A stretch of 8,602 nt of DNA from NCBI GenBank assembly GCA_030746455.1, contig JASLMQ010000473.1:1-8602 (forward strand). Direction: 5' to 3'. Position numbers and translations under genes: made by a program. Source of the stretch: Candidatus Latescibacterota bacterium (GTDB lineage: Bacteria; Latescibacterota; UBA2968; GCA-2709665). The notes under the pieces are model-generated. The model did not search any database, was not told the DNA's origin, and worked only from the letters and a program-made list of their open reading frames with translations. Shown here one piece after another: positions 1 through 6,546 of this stretch (positions within the stretch are counted from its first letter, which is position 1; the number at the start of each line of letters is the position of its first letter).

Positions 1-111
1 CGATTTGACCTCGGTCCCCTTCAGCTCAAGACCCGCCTCGTAGGTGTCCAGCACCTTGTAGTCGTGGCGGGCCTTCCGGTTTGTAGTGATGATCTTGATG
101 CCTTCGGCCAT
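1..111 (-). CDS. smpB: SsrA-binding protein SmpB, N-terminal part (runs off the left edge)
   Basis: SmpB binds tmRNA and delivers it to stalled ribosomes for trans-translation. Only the first 37 codons are in the window; the family is usually about 150-160 residues, so roughly three quarters lies beyond the left edge. The visible protein starts [20 protein letters not shown] and continues with the segment [14 protein letters not shown]. These match the family hallmarks of an N-terminal [12 protein letters not shown] block followed by an FEAGL.L.GTEVKS-type block, which form the start of the OB-fold core. The ATG at 111 is preceded by an AGGTG Shine-Dalgarno about 8 bases upstream, which supports this start. 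The gene follows mnmG on the same strand after 272 bases. A probable promoter at 301-329 would give it its own transcript with a leader of about 180 bases. Identification is by recognised motifs, not by a search. Confidence 0.93.
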   Translation of the reverse strand, partial: MAEGIKIITTNRKARHDYKVLDTYEAGLELKGTEVKS

Positions 112-159
112 CGTCTTGGCACCTGCCTTCGTGGCCGATCCTGGAACACCGAGATCGGA

Positions 160-190
160 ACTACGAAAGACACGAAAAGCGCGAACAGAG
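160..190 (+). repeat. Dispersed ACGAAA-type repeat, copy 1
   Basis: A 31-base A-rich stretch built on 9-base units (ACGAAAGAC, ACGAAAAGC, then a diverged GCGAACAGA). It matches the copy at 8476-8506 at 25 of 31 positions in the same orientation. It stands out from the G+C-rich surroundings and lies between genes, inside the probable smpB leader. I recall similar 9-base-unit sequences, whose sense frame translates as TTKDTKNTK, being scattered through intergenic DNA of environmental G+C-rich genomes; that is from memory and not checked here. Confidence 0.65.
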
Positions 191-192
191 CA

Positions 193-247
193 GAATCCAT
201 GCTGGAAGATGCGCCGGGCGAGAGTGGGTGCCGTCCAGCATGGAGTC
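193..247. repeat. Long inverted repeat (14-bp arms) in the smpB leader
   Basis: Arm 193-206 (GAATCCATGCTGGA) and arm 234-247 (TCCAGCATGGAGTC) are reverse complements at 13 of 14 positions, including 11 in a row, around a 27-base spacer. In a transcript reading towards smpB this would form a strong stem-loop starting about 50 bases after the predicted start of transcription. It is not followed by a clear run of U, so it does not look like a simple intrinsic terminator. It could be a leader structure, a protein-binding site or the end of a small mobile repeat. Confidence 0.7.
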
Positions 248-300
248 CCGTCCGAAGCGCCGCAGGGATTCTCCGATACGGGACACCTGGGGTCAGCGTT

Positions 301-329
301 ATAATACGAAAAACCCAGGGGGCAGGCAA
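301..329 (-). promoter_or_regulatory. Probable sigma70-type promoter for smpB
   Basis: On the minus strand TTGCCT (329-324) and TATTAT (306-301) are separated by 17 bases, the ideal spacing. The -10 box matches TATAAT at 5 of 6 positions and the -35 box matches at the first three. Transcription would start near 294 and run into smpB. The region is A+T-rich compared with its surroundings. No experiment supports it. Confidence 0.5.
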
Positions 330-383
330 ATCAGGGGATGGGCGAGATCGGACGGCATTTCGCAGGTCCTCCGGGGATTTTCC

Positions 384-2288
384 TTACGCTCCGTCGGGCC
401 CGGCATCACGGTCAGGAGATCGCGCGCGACCTTTCAGCAGGACCATAAGGGCGGCGATGTCGGCCGGCGAGACCCCGGGGATCCTGGACGCCTGCCCCAT
501 GGAGCGCGGGCGGACCCGTGAGAGCTTTTCGGCGGCCTGGTGGGATATGGCCGGCAGCGTCGTGTAGTCCAGGTCCTCCGGGATGGCCTTCCGCTCCAGG
601 TCCCGAAACCGGGCGACCTGCGCCTCCTGGCGTCTGATGTAGCCCTCGTATTTCGCCTCGATCTCCACGCACTCGCGCACGTCCTCGGGAAGCGCCTCCT
701 TGGGAGGCGAGACCGCCTCCACGAACCCGTAATCGAGCTCGGGCCTGCGCAGCAGGTCGGCAAGACGGGTCGGCTGGGCCAGCTCCGCGGAGCCCGATCG
801 CCTGAGCTCCTCCTGGACGGCTTCGGAGGGCGTGACCTGAACCGCCTGGAGGCGGCGGTGCTCCGTCTCAACGGCATCCCTTCTCTGTCTGAAACGGGCG
901 TGGACCTCGTCATCCACGAGCCCTAGGCTTCGGCCCAATTCGGTCAGCCGGGCATCGGCGTTGTCCTGCCGGAGCAAAAGGCGGTACTCGGCAAGCGAGG
1001 TGAACATCCTGTACGGCTCGTCGGTTCCCTTGGTGACCAGGTCGTCGATCATCACCCCGATGTAGGCCTGTGAGCGGTCCAGTACGACTGGATCCTCGCC
1101 CCTGGAGTGTCGGGCCGCATTGATCCCGGCGATGATGCCCTGTCCGGCGGCCTCCTCATATCCCGTGGTGCCGTTGATCTGGCCGGCGAAGAACAGGCCG
1201 CGAACGTTCTTGGTCTCCAGGGAGGGCAGGATCTGCGTGGGAGGCACGAAGTCGTACTCGATGGCGTAGGCCGGACGCATGATCTCGGCCCGCTCCAGAC
1301 CGGGTATGCTCCGGACCACGTCGATCTGGACCTCCTCGGGCAGGCTCATCGAGAGCCCGTTCAGGTAGACCTCCTGAGTGCTGCGTCCCTCGGGCTCCAG
1401 GAAGATCTGGTGCCTGTCCTTCTCGGGGAACTTGACGACCTTGTCTTCCACCGAAGGGCAGTAGCGTGGACCCACGGAGTGGATCCGTCCGCTGTAGAGG
1501 GCGGATCTGTCCAGGCTGGCCCGAACGATCTCGTGGGTCTGGGGCGTGGTGGCGGTCAGGTGGCAGGACAGCTGGTCCTGCGTGATCCGGTCGGTCCGGT
1601 TGGAGAAGGGGCGCGGGTCCGCGTCGCCGGGCTGCTCCTGGGTGACGCCGTAGTCGATGCTGCGGCCGTTCACGCGGGGGGGCGTGCCGGTCTTGAGGCG
1701 ACCGACCTCGAACCCGAGCCGGCGCAAGGCATCGGAGGCCCGCTCGGCGGACCGCTCACCCGCTCTTCCGGAGGAATGGGTGAGGTTCCCGATGTGGATC
1801 AGGCCCTTGAGGAAGGTACCCGTGGTGAGGATAACGGTACCTCCCATGAACGCGGCACCCGACCGCGTCAAGATCCCACGGACGCTCCCCTCCTCGACCA
1901 GCAGGTCTTCCACCAGTTCCTGCTTCAGGTCCAGCCGGGGCTGGCCCTCCACGACGGACTTCATCCTGAACTGGTAGGCCTTCTTGTCGGCCTGGGCCCT
2001 CGGGGCCTGGACAGCGGGCCCCCTGCGCCTGTTGAGCATCCGGAACTGCAGACCCGTTGCGTCGATGTTCAGCGCCATTTCGCCACAGAGCGCGTCGATC
2101 TCCCGGACGATGTGGCCCTTCGCGATACCGCCGATGGCGGGGTTGCACGACATCTGCGCGATGGTATCCAGGTTCATCGTGAGCAGGAGCGTCTGGCAGC
2201 CCATGCGCGCGCCCGCCAGGGCGGCCTCGGTGCCGGCGTGCCCGGCTCCCACGACGATCAGGTCGTAGGTCCTGTCGTAGGTCCACAT
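384..2288 (-). CDS. mnmG: tRNA uridine-5-carboxymethylaminomethyl synthesis enzyme MnmG (GidA)
   Basis: FAD enzyme that, with MnmE, installs the (carboxymethyl)aminomethyl group at C5 of wobble uridine 34 in several tRNAs; it acts in the cytoplasm. The product is 634 residues, close to the usual 620-640. Visible features are: the N-terminal FAD-binding fingerprint GAGHAG (14-19); SCNPAIGG (47-54) with the conserved cysteine C48; the first family signature GPRYCPSVEDK (273-283) with C277; the second signature around AGQINGTTGYEEAAGQG (368-384); and a helical C-terminal domain from about 550 that contacts tRNA and MnmE. The open frame extends 93 codons upstream, but ATG 2288 gives MWTYDRTYDLIVVGAGHAG, exactly where the family starts, so the longer version is rejected. 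AGGCGG lies 11 bases upstream of the ATG. It lies 47 bases after the small membrane gene and is probably co-transcribed with it. All key residues are present and it looks intact. Confidence 0.97.
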   Translation of the reverse strand: MWTYDRTYDLIVVGAGHAGTEAALAGARMGCQTLLLTMNLDTIAQMSCNPAIGGIAKGHIVREIDALCGEMALNIDATGLQFRMLNRRRGPAVQAPRAQADKKAYQFRMKSVVEGQPRLDLKQELVEDLLVEEGSVRGILTRSGAAFMGGTVILTTGTFLKGLIHIGNLTHSSGRAGERSAERASDALRRLGFEVGRLKTGTPPRVNGRSIDYGVTQEQPGDADPRPFSNRTDRITQDQLSCHLTATTPQTHEIVRASLDRSALYSGRIHSVGPRYCPSVEDKVVKFPEKDRHQIFLEPEGRSTQEVYLNGLSMSLPEEVQIDVVRSIPGLERAEIMRPAYAIEYDFVPPTQILPSLETKNVRGLFFAGQINGTTGYEEAAGQGIIAGINAARHSRGEDPVVLDRSQAYIGVMIDDLVTKGTDEPYRMFTSLAEYRLLLRQDNADARLTELGRSLGLVDDEVHARFRQRRDAVETEHRRLQAVQVTPSEAVQEELRRSGSAELAQPTRLADLLRRPELDYGFVEAVSPPKEALPEDVRECVEIEAKYEGYIRRQEAQVARFRDLERKAIPEDLDYTTLPAISHQAAEKLSRVRPRSMGQASRIPGVSPADIAALMVLLKGRARSPDRDAGPDGA

Positions 2289-2335
2289 GGTATGTCGGTC
2301 CGCCTGGTGGCTCGGCAAGCGGTGAGGGGTGCAGG

Positions 2336-2512
2336 CTAGCCGATCAGGATCACGGCGAGCATCAACGCGGCCATCAGTCCGACCAGGGGGGCCAGCAGGG
2401 AGGCTGCGGATGCCTGGGCGGCGGCGTAGAGCAGGAAAGGCAGAATGGCCATGCCCAGGAAGGCGACGGTCTGCAGCGTGAGACGATGTTTCTGCAGGAA
2501 GGAGGTCGACAT
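2336..2512 (-). CDS. Small two-helix membrane protein, 58 residues, unknown function
   Basis: I do not recognise a family. The protein begins MSTSFLQKHRLTLQ, with a short basic N-terminus. Two hydrophobic helices follow: about residues 15-33 (VAFLGMAILPFLLYAAAQA) and about 39-57 (LLAPLVGLMAALMLAVILI), joined by a very short turn; it ends in G and TAG. It would be a hairpin in the inner membrane with both ends on the same side. ATG 2512 has AGGAT 8 bases upstream as a plausible ribosome-binding site, placed just after a hairpin (2534-2559). It sits between lldP (164 bases upstream) and mnmG (47 bases downstream) on the same strand. It could be an accessory or orphan membrane peptide, possibly linked to the permease, but nothing in the sequence shows that. 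The alternating hydrophobic pattern over nearly the whole length argues for a real gene over chance. Confidence 0.6.
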   Translation of the reverse strand: MSTSFLQKHRLTLQTVAFLGMAILPFLLYAAAQASAASLLAPLVGLMAALMLAVILIG

Positions 2513-2533
2513 GGAACGAAATCCTAAGCCCGG

Positions 2534-2559
2534 CTGGCCTCAGTGGATGCTGAGACCAG
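2534..2559 (-). promoter_or_regulatory. Leader hairpin just upstream of the small membrane gene
   Basis: Minus-strand arms CTGGTCTCAG and CTGAGGCCAG pair over 10 positions around the 6-base loop CATCCA. The one non-Watson-Crick position is a G-U wobble in the minus-strand RNA but a C-A mismatch in plus-strand RNA, so the structure is best formed by the transcript that reads into the small gene. Its 3' foot lies 21 bases before the ATG, next to the AGGAT ribosome-binding site. No U run follows, so it is not an obvious terminator. It may affect translation or mark an RNA processing site. Confidence 0.5.
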
Positions 2560-2568
2560 AAAGGCATT

Positions 2569-2597
2569 GAAAATTGGGGAATTGAGAATTGTCCCCC
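2569..2597 (-). terminator. Candidate terminator after lldP (AATTG-rich hairpin)
   Basis: Read on the minus strand, GGGG-AC-AATT, loop CTC, then AATT-CCCC forms an 8-bp stem with a 2-base bulge, followed by AATTTTC. It lies about 80 bases beyond the lldP stop codon. The U tract is short and the stem bulged, so termination may be weak. The same bases can be read on the plus strand as three AATTG units spaced 8 and 7 bases apart, so it may instead be a short-repeat element. Confidence 0.4.
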
Positions 2598-2676
2598 GTG
2601 GTCTGCCGGCAGGGCTCAGCCGGTGGAGGTGAGGCGAACACCCGTGGAAAGCCCGAAGGCCATGACCCGGAAGGAA

Positions 2677-4260
2677 TCAGACCGTGTGGACAGCAAGCCA
2701 GGTGACGATGCCGATGACGATCGTGATCAGAACCCCGTAGACGATGGTGCGTCGCAGGACCTGGCCCTCCTCGCCCGCGAGCCCCGCAGTGCTGCACCCC
2801 ACGATGATCTTGGCCGGGGCCAGCATACTGCCCAGCGATCCGCCGGTCGTTTGTGCGGCCAGGATCACCGTCGCGGGGAGGCCCAGCAGGCCCGCGGTCT
2901 GCTGCTGCAGACCGGCGAAGACCACATTCGAGTTGGTGTTCGACCCGGTCATGAAGGCGCCCAGCAGTCCGATGAAGGGGGATAGAAATGGAAAGACCGA
3001 CTCCAGGGTGCGGCTCAGCCCGATGGCGAGCAGATAGGTCATGCCGGTCTGATCCATCATCATCGCGAAACCCACCATCGACGCGATTCCGATGCTTGAG
3101 CGGACCGCGCTGCTCACCGTGTTCGACAGGATCCGACCCAATGCCCCCTGAGTGTAGCGTCCCGTAGACCGATAGAGCACGTATCCCGCGACGGACGTGT
3201 AGGCCAGAAGGGCACCCGCATGTCCGAAGAGACTGATGCCCTTGGTCGCCCCGCTCTCGACGGTCCACCCGAGCGCGGTCTGGGTGGCCGGGAGCTGAAG
3301 CTGGATCTTGACGGCGTTCAGGACCGAGTGGACCGGCCCCACCAGCTCGGCTGCTCCCACGACGATGACCAGGATGATGTAGGCCCCAACGGCCAGGGCG
3401 AACGGCATCTCCGGCGGTGCGTCCCCCGCGTGGGCGGTGGGTGCCGGACCTCCAGAGGCGAGGGCGGTCCGGTAGAAGGCCAGGCGCGCGACCAGGGCGC
3501 TCGCCGCGATCCCGGCCAGCCCGGCGACGAAGCCCGCCAGGTTCCAGAGGCCGGTTACGGCCAGGGCATACTGGACCCCGGACATGACCGTTCCGATGAG
3601 GAGGATTGCGACAATCCCGCGTTTTAGCGAATCCAGTCCCTGGTAGGCACACGCGGCAGCGATGCCGCAGGCGAAGCAGGAGAGACCCAGGAGACCGGCC
3701 GACCAGGGCGCAAGGACTTCTCCGGGCAGGCCGGTGGTGGCGATCAGGGCGTTGAACGAGGCCGCGATGTCGCCGAAGGTGACCGACCACGAATGACCCG
3801 CGGCGACGGAGGCCACGGCGGTCACGGGAGAGAAGCCCAGACCCAGGAGCAGAGGGGCGACAACGGCGATCGGGACGCCAAAGCCGGCAACCCCCTGGAG
3901 GAAGGCGCTGAAGACCCATGCCAGGATCAGGAGCTGCAGAACCCGATCCCCCGTAAGCCGGACCATGCCCTCCCCGATGGCTGCGATGGCTCCCGACTCC
4001 TTCACCACGTTGTAGAGCACGAGGGCCATCCAGATGATGTACAGGACGTAGAGCGTGAGCATCACGCCCCGCACCTGCGAGTAGGCCAGGACCTCGGCGT
4101 CGGCGCCGAAGAAAAGGAGCGACGCGGCCAGGGCGACCAGCCATCCCACGGCGCCGGCCCTGGCACCCCCCCAGCGGAAGCCGACCATGAGAAGAAGGAC
4201 GGAGGCTATGGGGGAGAGGGCCAGTAGGAACCGGAGTGGGGTCACGCTGTCGAAAGACAT
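2677..4260 (-). CDS. lldP: L-lactate permease family transporter (lactate/glycolate:proton symporter)
   Basis: Inner-membrane secondary transporter that imports lactate, and in known members also glycolate, with protons. The product is 527 residues, slightly shorter than E. coli LldP (about 551), with a dozen or more hydrophobic segments along its length. Recognisable family motifs are QGVAGFGVPIAVVAPLL (122-138), AGHSWSVTFGDIAASF (154-169), GSNTNSNVVFAGLQQQT (439-455) and GGSLGSMLAPAKI (473-485), which correspond to the conserved GFG.P, GS.T.SN.LF..LQ and G...G.M..P..I blocks. A Pro/Ala/Gly-rich loop at about 268-285 separates the halves. ATG 4260 is chosen because the upstream in-frame extension (34 codons) reads through the probable promoter; the Shine-Dalgarno is weak. 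No lactate dehydrogenase or lldR-type regulator lies beside it, so the substrate is inferred from family only. A probable promoter lies at 4334-4362. Confidence 0.92.
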   Translation of the reverse strand: MSFDSVTPLRFLLALSPIASVLLLMVGFRWGGARAGAVGWLVALAASLLFFGADAEVLAYSQVRGVMLTLYVLYIIWMALVLYNVVKESGAIAAIGEGMVRLTGDRVLQLLILAWVFSAFLQGVAGFGVPIAVVAPLLLGLGFSPVTAVASVAAGHSWSVTFGDIAASFNALIATTGLPGEVLAPWSAGLLGLSCFACGIAAACAYQGLDSLKRGIVAILLIGTVMSGVQYALAVTGLWNLAGFVAGLAGIAASALVARLAFYRTALASGGPAPTAHAGDAPPEMPFALAVGAYIILVIVVGAAELVGPVHSVLNAVKIQLQLPATQTALGWTVESGATKGISLFGHAGALLAYTSVAGYVLYRSTGRYTQGALGRILSNTVSSAVRSSIGIASMVGFAMMMDQTGMTYLLAIGLSRTLESVFPFLSPFIGLLGAFMTGSNTNSNVVFAGLQQQTAGLLGLPATVILAAQTTGGSLGSMLAPAKIIVGCSTAGLAGEEGQVLRRTIVYGVLITIVIGIVTWLAVHTV

Positions 4261-4333
4261 GGGGTGTCTATCCGTCGAAGGGTCAGGAGCCGCGAGTCGA
4301 AAACGGCGAGGCAGGGCCAGCAAAGGGGTGGAG

Positions 4334-4362
4334 AATATAGGACATAGCCCCTTCCCGCACAA
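4334..4362 (-). promoter_or_regulatory. Probable sigma70-type promoter for lldP
   Basis: Minus-strand TTGTGC (4362-4357) and TATATT (4339-4334) are separated by 17 bases. The -10 box matches consensus at 5 of 6 positions and the -35 box at its first three. Predicted start near 4327 gives a leader of about 67 bases. It lies in the 261-base divergent region between lldP and the PilZ gene, where no operator or regulator gene is obvious. I found no equally good promoter for the PilZ gene on the plus strand. Confidence 0.5.
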
Positions 4363-4505
4363 GGCAATTCCCGGTCAGATGGGGCGACTCGCGAGGCGCC
4401 GGGTGGACGGGAAGGCACCGGAAGCATTTTGCGCTAGATTTTCCGTTCGGATTCGTTACATTAGGTGAAACACGCGGCCCCCAATACGGCCGCCCCCCAA
4501 GACCC

Positions 4506-4514
4506 AGGAAGGAG
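4506..4514 (+). promoter_or_regulatory. Ribosome-binding site fixing the PilZ gene start
   Basis: AGGAAGGAG ends 7 bases before ATG 4522, a near-ideal Shine-Dalgarno. The same frame is open from a GTG at 4465, but that codon has no such site, so the shorter protein is preferred. Confidence 0.8.
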
Positions 4515-4521
4515 TGCCCCT

Positions 4522-4833
4522 ATGGCTGAGGATGCCCAATCGGCAGAGGACAAGCGCCGCCACGAACGTGTACGGATGGACCTCCCCATCCAGGCGAGGG
4601 TAGGTGAGGGCGACCATCTGGAGATCGAGATCGTGGACATCAGTGCGAACGGTATGCAGATCCGCACCGACAACTTCGATGTCCTGAAAGACGGATTCGA
4701 CTCGCAGCACAACGTGGCTGCGTTCGAGATCCGCATACAAGCTCGCCTGGCCTGGGCTCGCCCGGACGCCGACGGGACCTTCGTTACCGGATGGGAATTC
4801 AACCGGGGCAGTGACGAGGAGATGATCGGCTGA
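4522..4833 (+). CDS. Single-domain PilZ protein, probable cyclic-di-GMP receptor
   Basis: PilZ domains bind cyclic di-GMP and pass the signal to motility, adhesion or secretion machinery. The product is 103 residues, essentially one PilZ domain and no output domain. The two binding motifs are visible: RxxxR as RRHER (12-16) just before the barrel, and D/NxSxxG as DISANG (39-44). The late FVTGWEF (87-93) matches the usual G.eF strand. No signal peptide or membrane helix is seen, so it should be cytoplasmic. It diverges from lldP and precedes the TPR-efp operon by 247 bases, with that operon having its own promoter, so it may be a one-gene transcript. The target is unknown: as with other stand-alone PilZ proteins, it must act through a partner protein not encoded here. 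Confidence 0.88.
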   Translation: MAEDAQSAEDKRRHERVRMDLPIQARVGEGDHLEIEIVDISANGMQIRTDNFDVLKDGFDSQHNVAAFEIRIQARLAWARPDADGTFVTGWEFNRGSDEEMIG

Positions 4834-5010
4834 TCTAGACCGGTCCGTGGCCGTCGCGTCCTTCCGACGCCTTTATCCGTTCGTACCGGGAAGAGGTCTC
4901 CCTGTGGCTTGGGGAGCCCTGCCCGACGGGTGTGGGGGACGAGACGCCCGGACGTCCGAAATGGTGATCGGGGCTGGGCTTCCGTCCGCGGGTCAGCGGC
5001 AGATGGCCGT

Positions 5011-5039
5011 TGACAAGGTAGAGGCTTTTACCTATACTT
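5011..5039 (+). promoter_or_regulatory. Strong sigma70-type promoter of the TPR-efp-accB-accC operon
   Basis: TTGACA (5011-5016) matches the -35 consensus perfectly. After a 17-base spacer comes TATACT (5034-5039), 5 of 6 of the -10 consensus. Transcription should start near 5046, about 35 bases before ATG 5081. This is the best promoter in the window and supports the later start for the TPR gene, since upstream in-frame starts would lie before the transcript begins. Confidence 0.78.
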
Positions 5040-5080
5040 CGGGCGGTTTTTTCTATCCGGCAGGGGCGACGGAGCCTTAT

Positions 5081-5923
5081 ATGTCGGTGTCCAGCGGCAA
5101 GCTCGAGAAGATCTGCGTCAAGAACCCGACATCGGTCCTTTTCGCGCGTCTGGCCGACGAGGTCCTGAGCGCGGGAGACGTGAAGCGGGCGGTCGAAATC
5201 TGCCGGCGCGGGCTGCGCTACCGTCCCTCCTACGCTACGGGCCACCTCGTGATGGGCCGGTGCCACCTCGCATCGGGCCGATCCGAAGAAGCCAGGCAGG
5301 AGTTTCACAAGGTCCTGCAGCTGGATTCAGACAACCTCACGGCGCTCTGGCTCATCGGCAAGATCGAGATCCAGATGGGGTGGCCGGAATCCGCCCTCCA
5401 GAGATTCGAGCGGATCCTCCTCCTGGACCCTCTGAACCCCGAGGTGGCGGCTCAGGCCCAAGCGCTCCGGGGTTCGAACGTTTCAGCCCCTGTTCGTGCC
5501 GATGATGAGGACCCCGCATCCGCGGGAGGCCCCCTGGACTCCGACGATGGTCCAGGGGAGGAACCGACCCGAGTGGCGGGTTCTCTCGGCCCGAATGTCT
5601 CCCCCCCGAGCGCTGTGGACAAAATCGAGGCGGCGAATGCCACGCCGACGACCGTCGAGGATCTGGGTCTGCTGGTTCGGGAGATCGTGAGTGGCGCGAG
5701 GACGTCGGAAGGGAACCGGGACGAAGATCGCACCACGCGGGTCGACCCACCGACCATTGCAACGGTGACCCTGGCCGAGCTCTATGCGACGCAGGGATTG
5801 GTCGATCGTGCGGCGGACGTGCTCGAGGAGGTCGTGAACAGCGACCCGGAGAACGCTCGGGCGGCCCAGCGCCTATCGGCGCTTCGGGGAGACCGGGAGA
5901 ACGCGGGGCAGGAATCGTTATAG
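5081..5923 (+). CDS. Tetratricopeptide-repeat protein encoded upstream of efp
   Basis: The product is 280 residues, with three consecutive TPR units at about 16-49, 50-83 and 84-117. Each shows the helix-turn-helix pattern with small residues at the expected places (AGDVKRAVEICRRGLRYRP; SGRSEEARQEFHKVLQLDS; MGWPESALQRFERILLLDP). A long acidic, Pro/Gly/Ser-rich linker (about 120-220) follows, then a fourth TPR-like unit at about 222-260 (LAELYATQGLVDRAADVLEE and VVNSDPENARAAQRL). There is no signal peptide, so it is probably a cytoplasmic scaffold or adaptor; its partner is unknown. ATG 5081 follows CGGAG by 6 bases and lies about 35 bases after the predicted transcription start, so the longer open frame from 4847 is not used. 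It ends 21 bases before efp and is surely co-transcribed. TPR units cannot be assigned a function by sequence alone; placement next to efp suggests, but does not show, a link with translation or envelope functions. Confidence 0.85.
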   Translation: MSVSSGKLEKICVKNPTSVLFARLADEVLSAGDVKRAVEICRRGLRYRPSYATGHLVMGRCHLASGRSEEARQEFHKVLQLDSDNLTALWLIGKIEIQMGWPESALQRFERILLLDPLNPEVAAQAQALRGSNVSAPVRADDEDPASAGGPLDSDDGPGEEPTRVAGSLGPNVSPPSAVDKIEAANATPTTVEDLGLLVREIVSGARTSEGNRDEDRTTRVDPPTIATVTLAELYATQGLVDRAADVLEEVVNSDPENARAAQRLSALRGDRENAGQESL

Positions 5924-5944
5924 ATTTCGGAGGTCTCGAGGCAC

Positions 5945-6502
5945 ATGGTTTCGACATCGGAATTCCGCAACGGCATGGTTCTACGCATAGAGGGCGAGCT
6001 CTACAATATGGTGGAGTACGAGCACTTCAAGCCGGGCAAGGGGGCCGCGGTGGTCCGGACCCGTTTGAAGAGCGTGAAAACCGGCTCCGTGCTCGATCGC
6101 ACCTTCCGCTCCGGCGACAAGGTCGATGACGTTCGGCTCGAGCGGCGCAAGATGCAGTTCCTCTACACGTCGGACGACCTGTACGTCTTCATGGACAACA
6201 AGACCTACGAGCAGTTCGAGCTCGCCAAGGAGACCGTGGGAGATGCCGTCAAGTACCTCAAGGAGAACGAAGTCCTGGATGTTCTCATCGCGGAGAACAA
6301 CGCCCTCGGTGTGGAGCTCCCCATCTTCGTGGAGCTCGCCGTGACCAAGGCAGACCCCGGGGTCCGCGGCGACACGGTGAGCGGGGCGACCAAACCGGTG
6401 GTCCTCGAGACCGGCGCATCGATCCAGGTGCCCCTCTTTGTGGAAACGGGAGACATTCTGAAGATCGACACGCGGTCCGATCAGTACGTCGAGCGGGTCT
6501 GA
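5945..6502 (+). CDS. efp: Elongation factor P
   Basis: EF-P binds between the ribosomal P and E sites and relieves stalling at consecutive prolines. The product is 185 residues, the normal length, with three barrel domains: KOW-like (about 1-63) and two OB folds (about 64-127 and 129-185). The tip loop is HFKPGKGAAVVRT (28-40), with lysine K32 where E. coli carries the beta-lysylated lysine, so this is the lysine type and not the arginine (rhamnosylated) type. The C-terminal signature GATKPVVLETGASIQVPLFV (147-166), followed by ETGD, is intact. ATG 5945 is preceded by GGAGGT with a 10-base gap. The gene lies in an operon with the TPR gene upstream and accB 44 bases downstream. No EpmA, EpmB or other modifying enzyme is in the window, so whether K32 is modified is unknown. 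Confidence 0.97.
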   Translation: MVSTSEFRNGMVLRIEGELYNMVEYEHFKPGKGAAVVRTRLKSVKTGSVLDRTFRSGDKVDDVRLERRKMQFLYTSDDLYVFMDNKTYEQFELAKETVGDAVKYLKENEVLDVLIAENNALGVELPIFVELAVTKADPGVRGDTVSGATKPVVLETGASIQVPLFVETGDILKIDTRSDQYVERV

Positions 6503-6546
6503 TTGGGCTGGAGCGACGCCCAGCCACGGTCTGTCGAGGAGCCCAG

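Larger units (their letters stand above)
112..383 (-). other. smpB leader / mnmG-smpB intergenic region
   Basis: This is the longest gene-free stretch in the window. Read towards smpB it holds, in order, the end of mnmG, a probable promoter (329-301), a long inverted repeat (247-193), one copy of a dispersed ACGAAA-type repeat (190-160) and the smpB ribosome-binding site. Short open frames cross it on both strands, but none has a family motif or a ribosome-binding site that I can support. Confidence 0.6.

Noticed and set aside
299..306. TATAAT-like box on the plus strand at 300-305
   Set aside because: No -35-like hexamer lies at a suitable distance and no plus-strand gene follows; the minus-strand reading fits smpB better.
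1107..2339. 410-codon open frame on the plus strand opposite mnmG
   Set aside because: It is the antisense of the clearly identified mnmG; G+C-rich codon use keeps the opposite frame open, and the translation shows no family motif.
2289..2567. 93-codon N-terminal extension of MnmG
   Set aside because: It overlaps the small membrane gene out of frame, is low in recognisable structure, and the family begins at the ATG at 2288.
2540..4144. 534-codon minus-strand frame overlapping lldP
   Set aside because: It is a different frame of the lldP region; the protein is Arg/Gly/Pro-rich with no membrane segments or motifs, while the lldP frame has clear family motifs.
4949..4958. CGGACGTCCG palindrome upstream of the TPR-efp promoter as an operator
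   Set aside because: Ten-base palindromes are expected several times by chance in a G+C-rich window of this size, and it lies more than 50 bases above the -35 box.
4834..5010. Terminator or riboswitch after the PilZ gene
   Set aside because: I see only weak, short stems and no T run or recognisable riboswitch core.
4847..5080. 78-codon N-terminal extension of the TPR protein
   Set aside because: It would be translated from upstream of the predicted transcription start and covers the promoter itself; ATG 5081 has a good ribosome-binding site.
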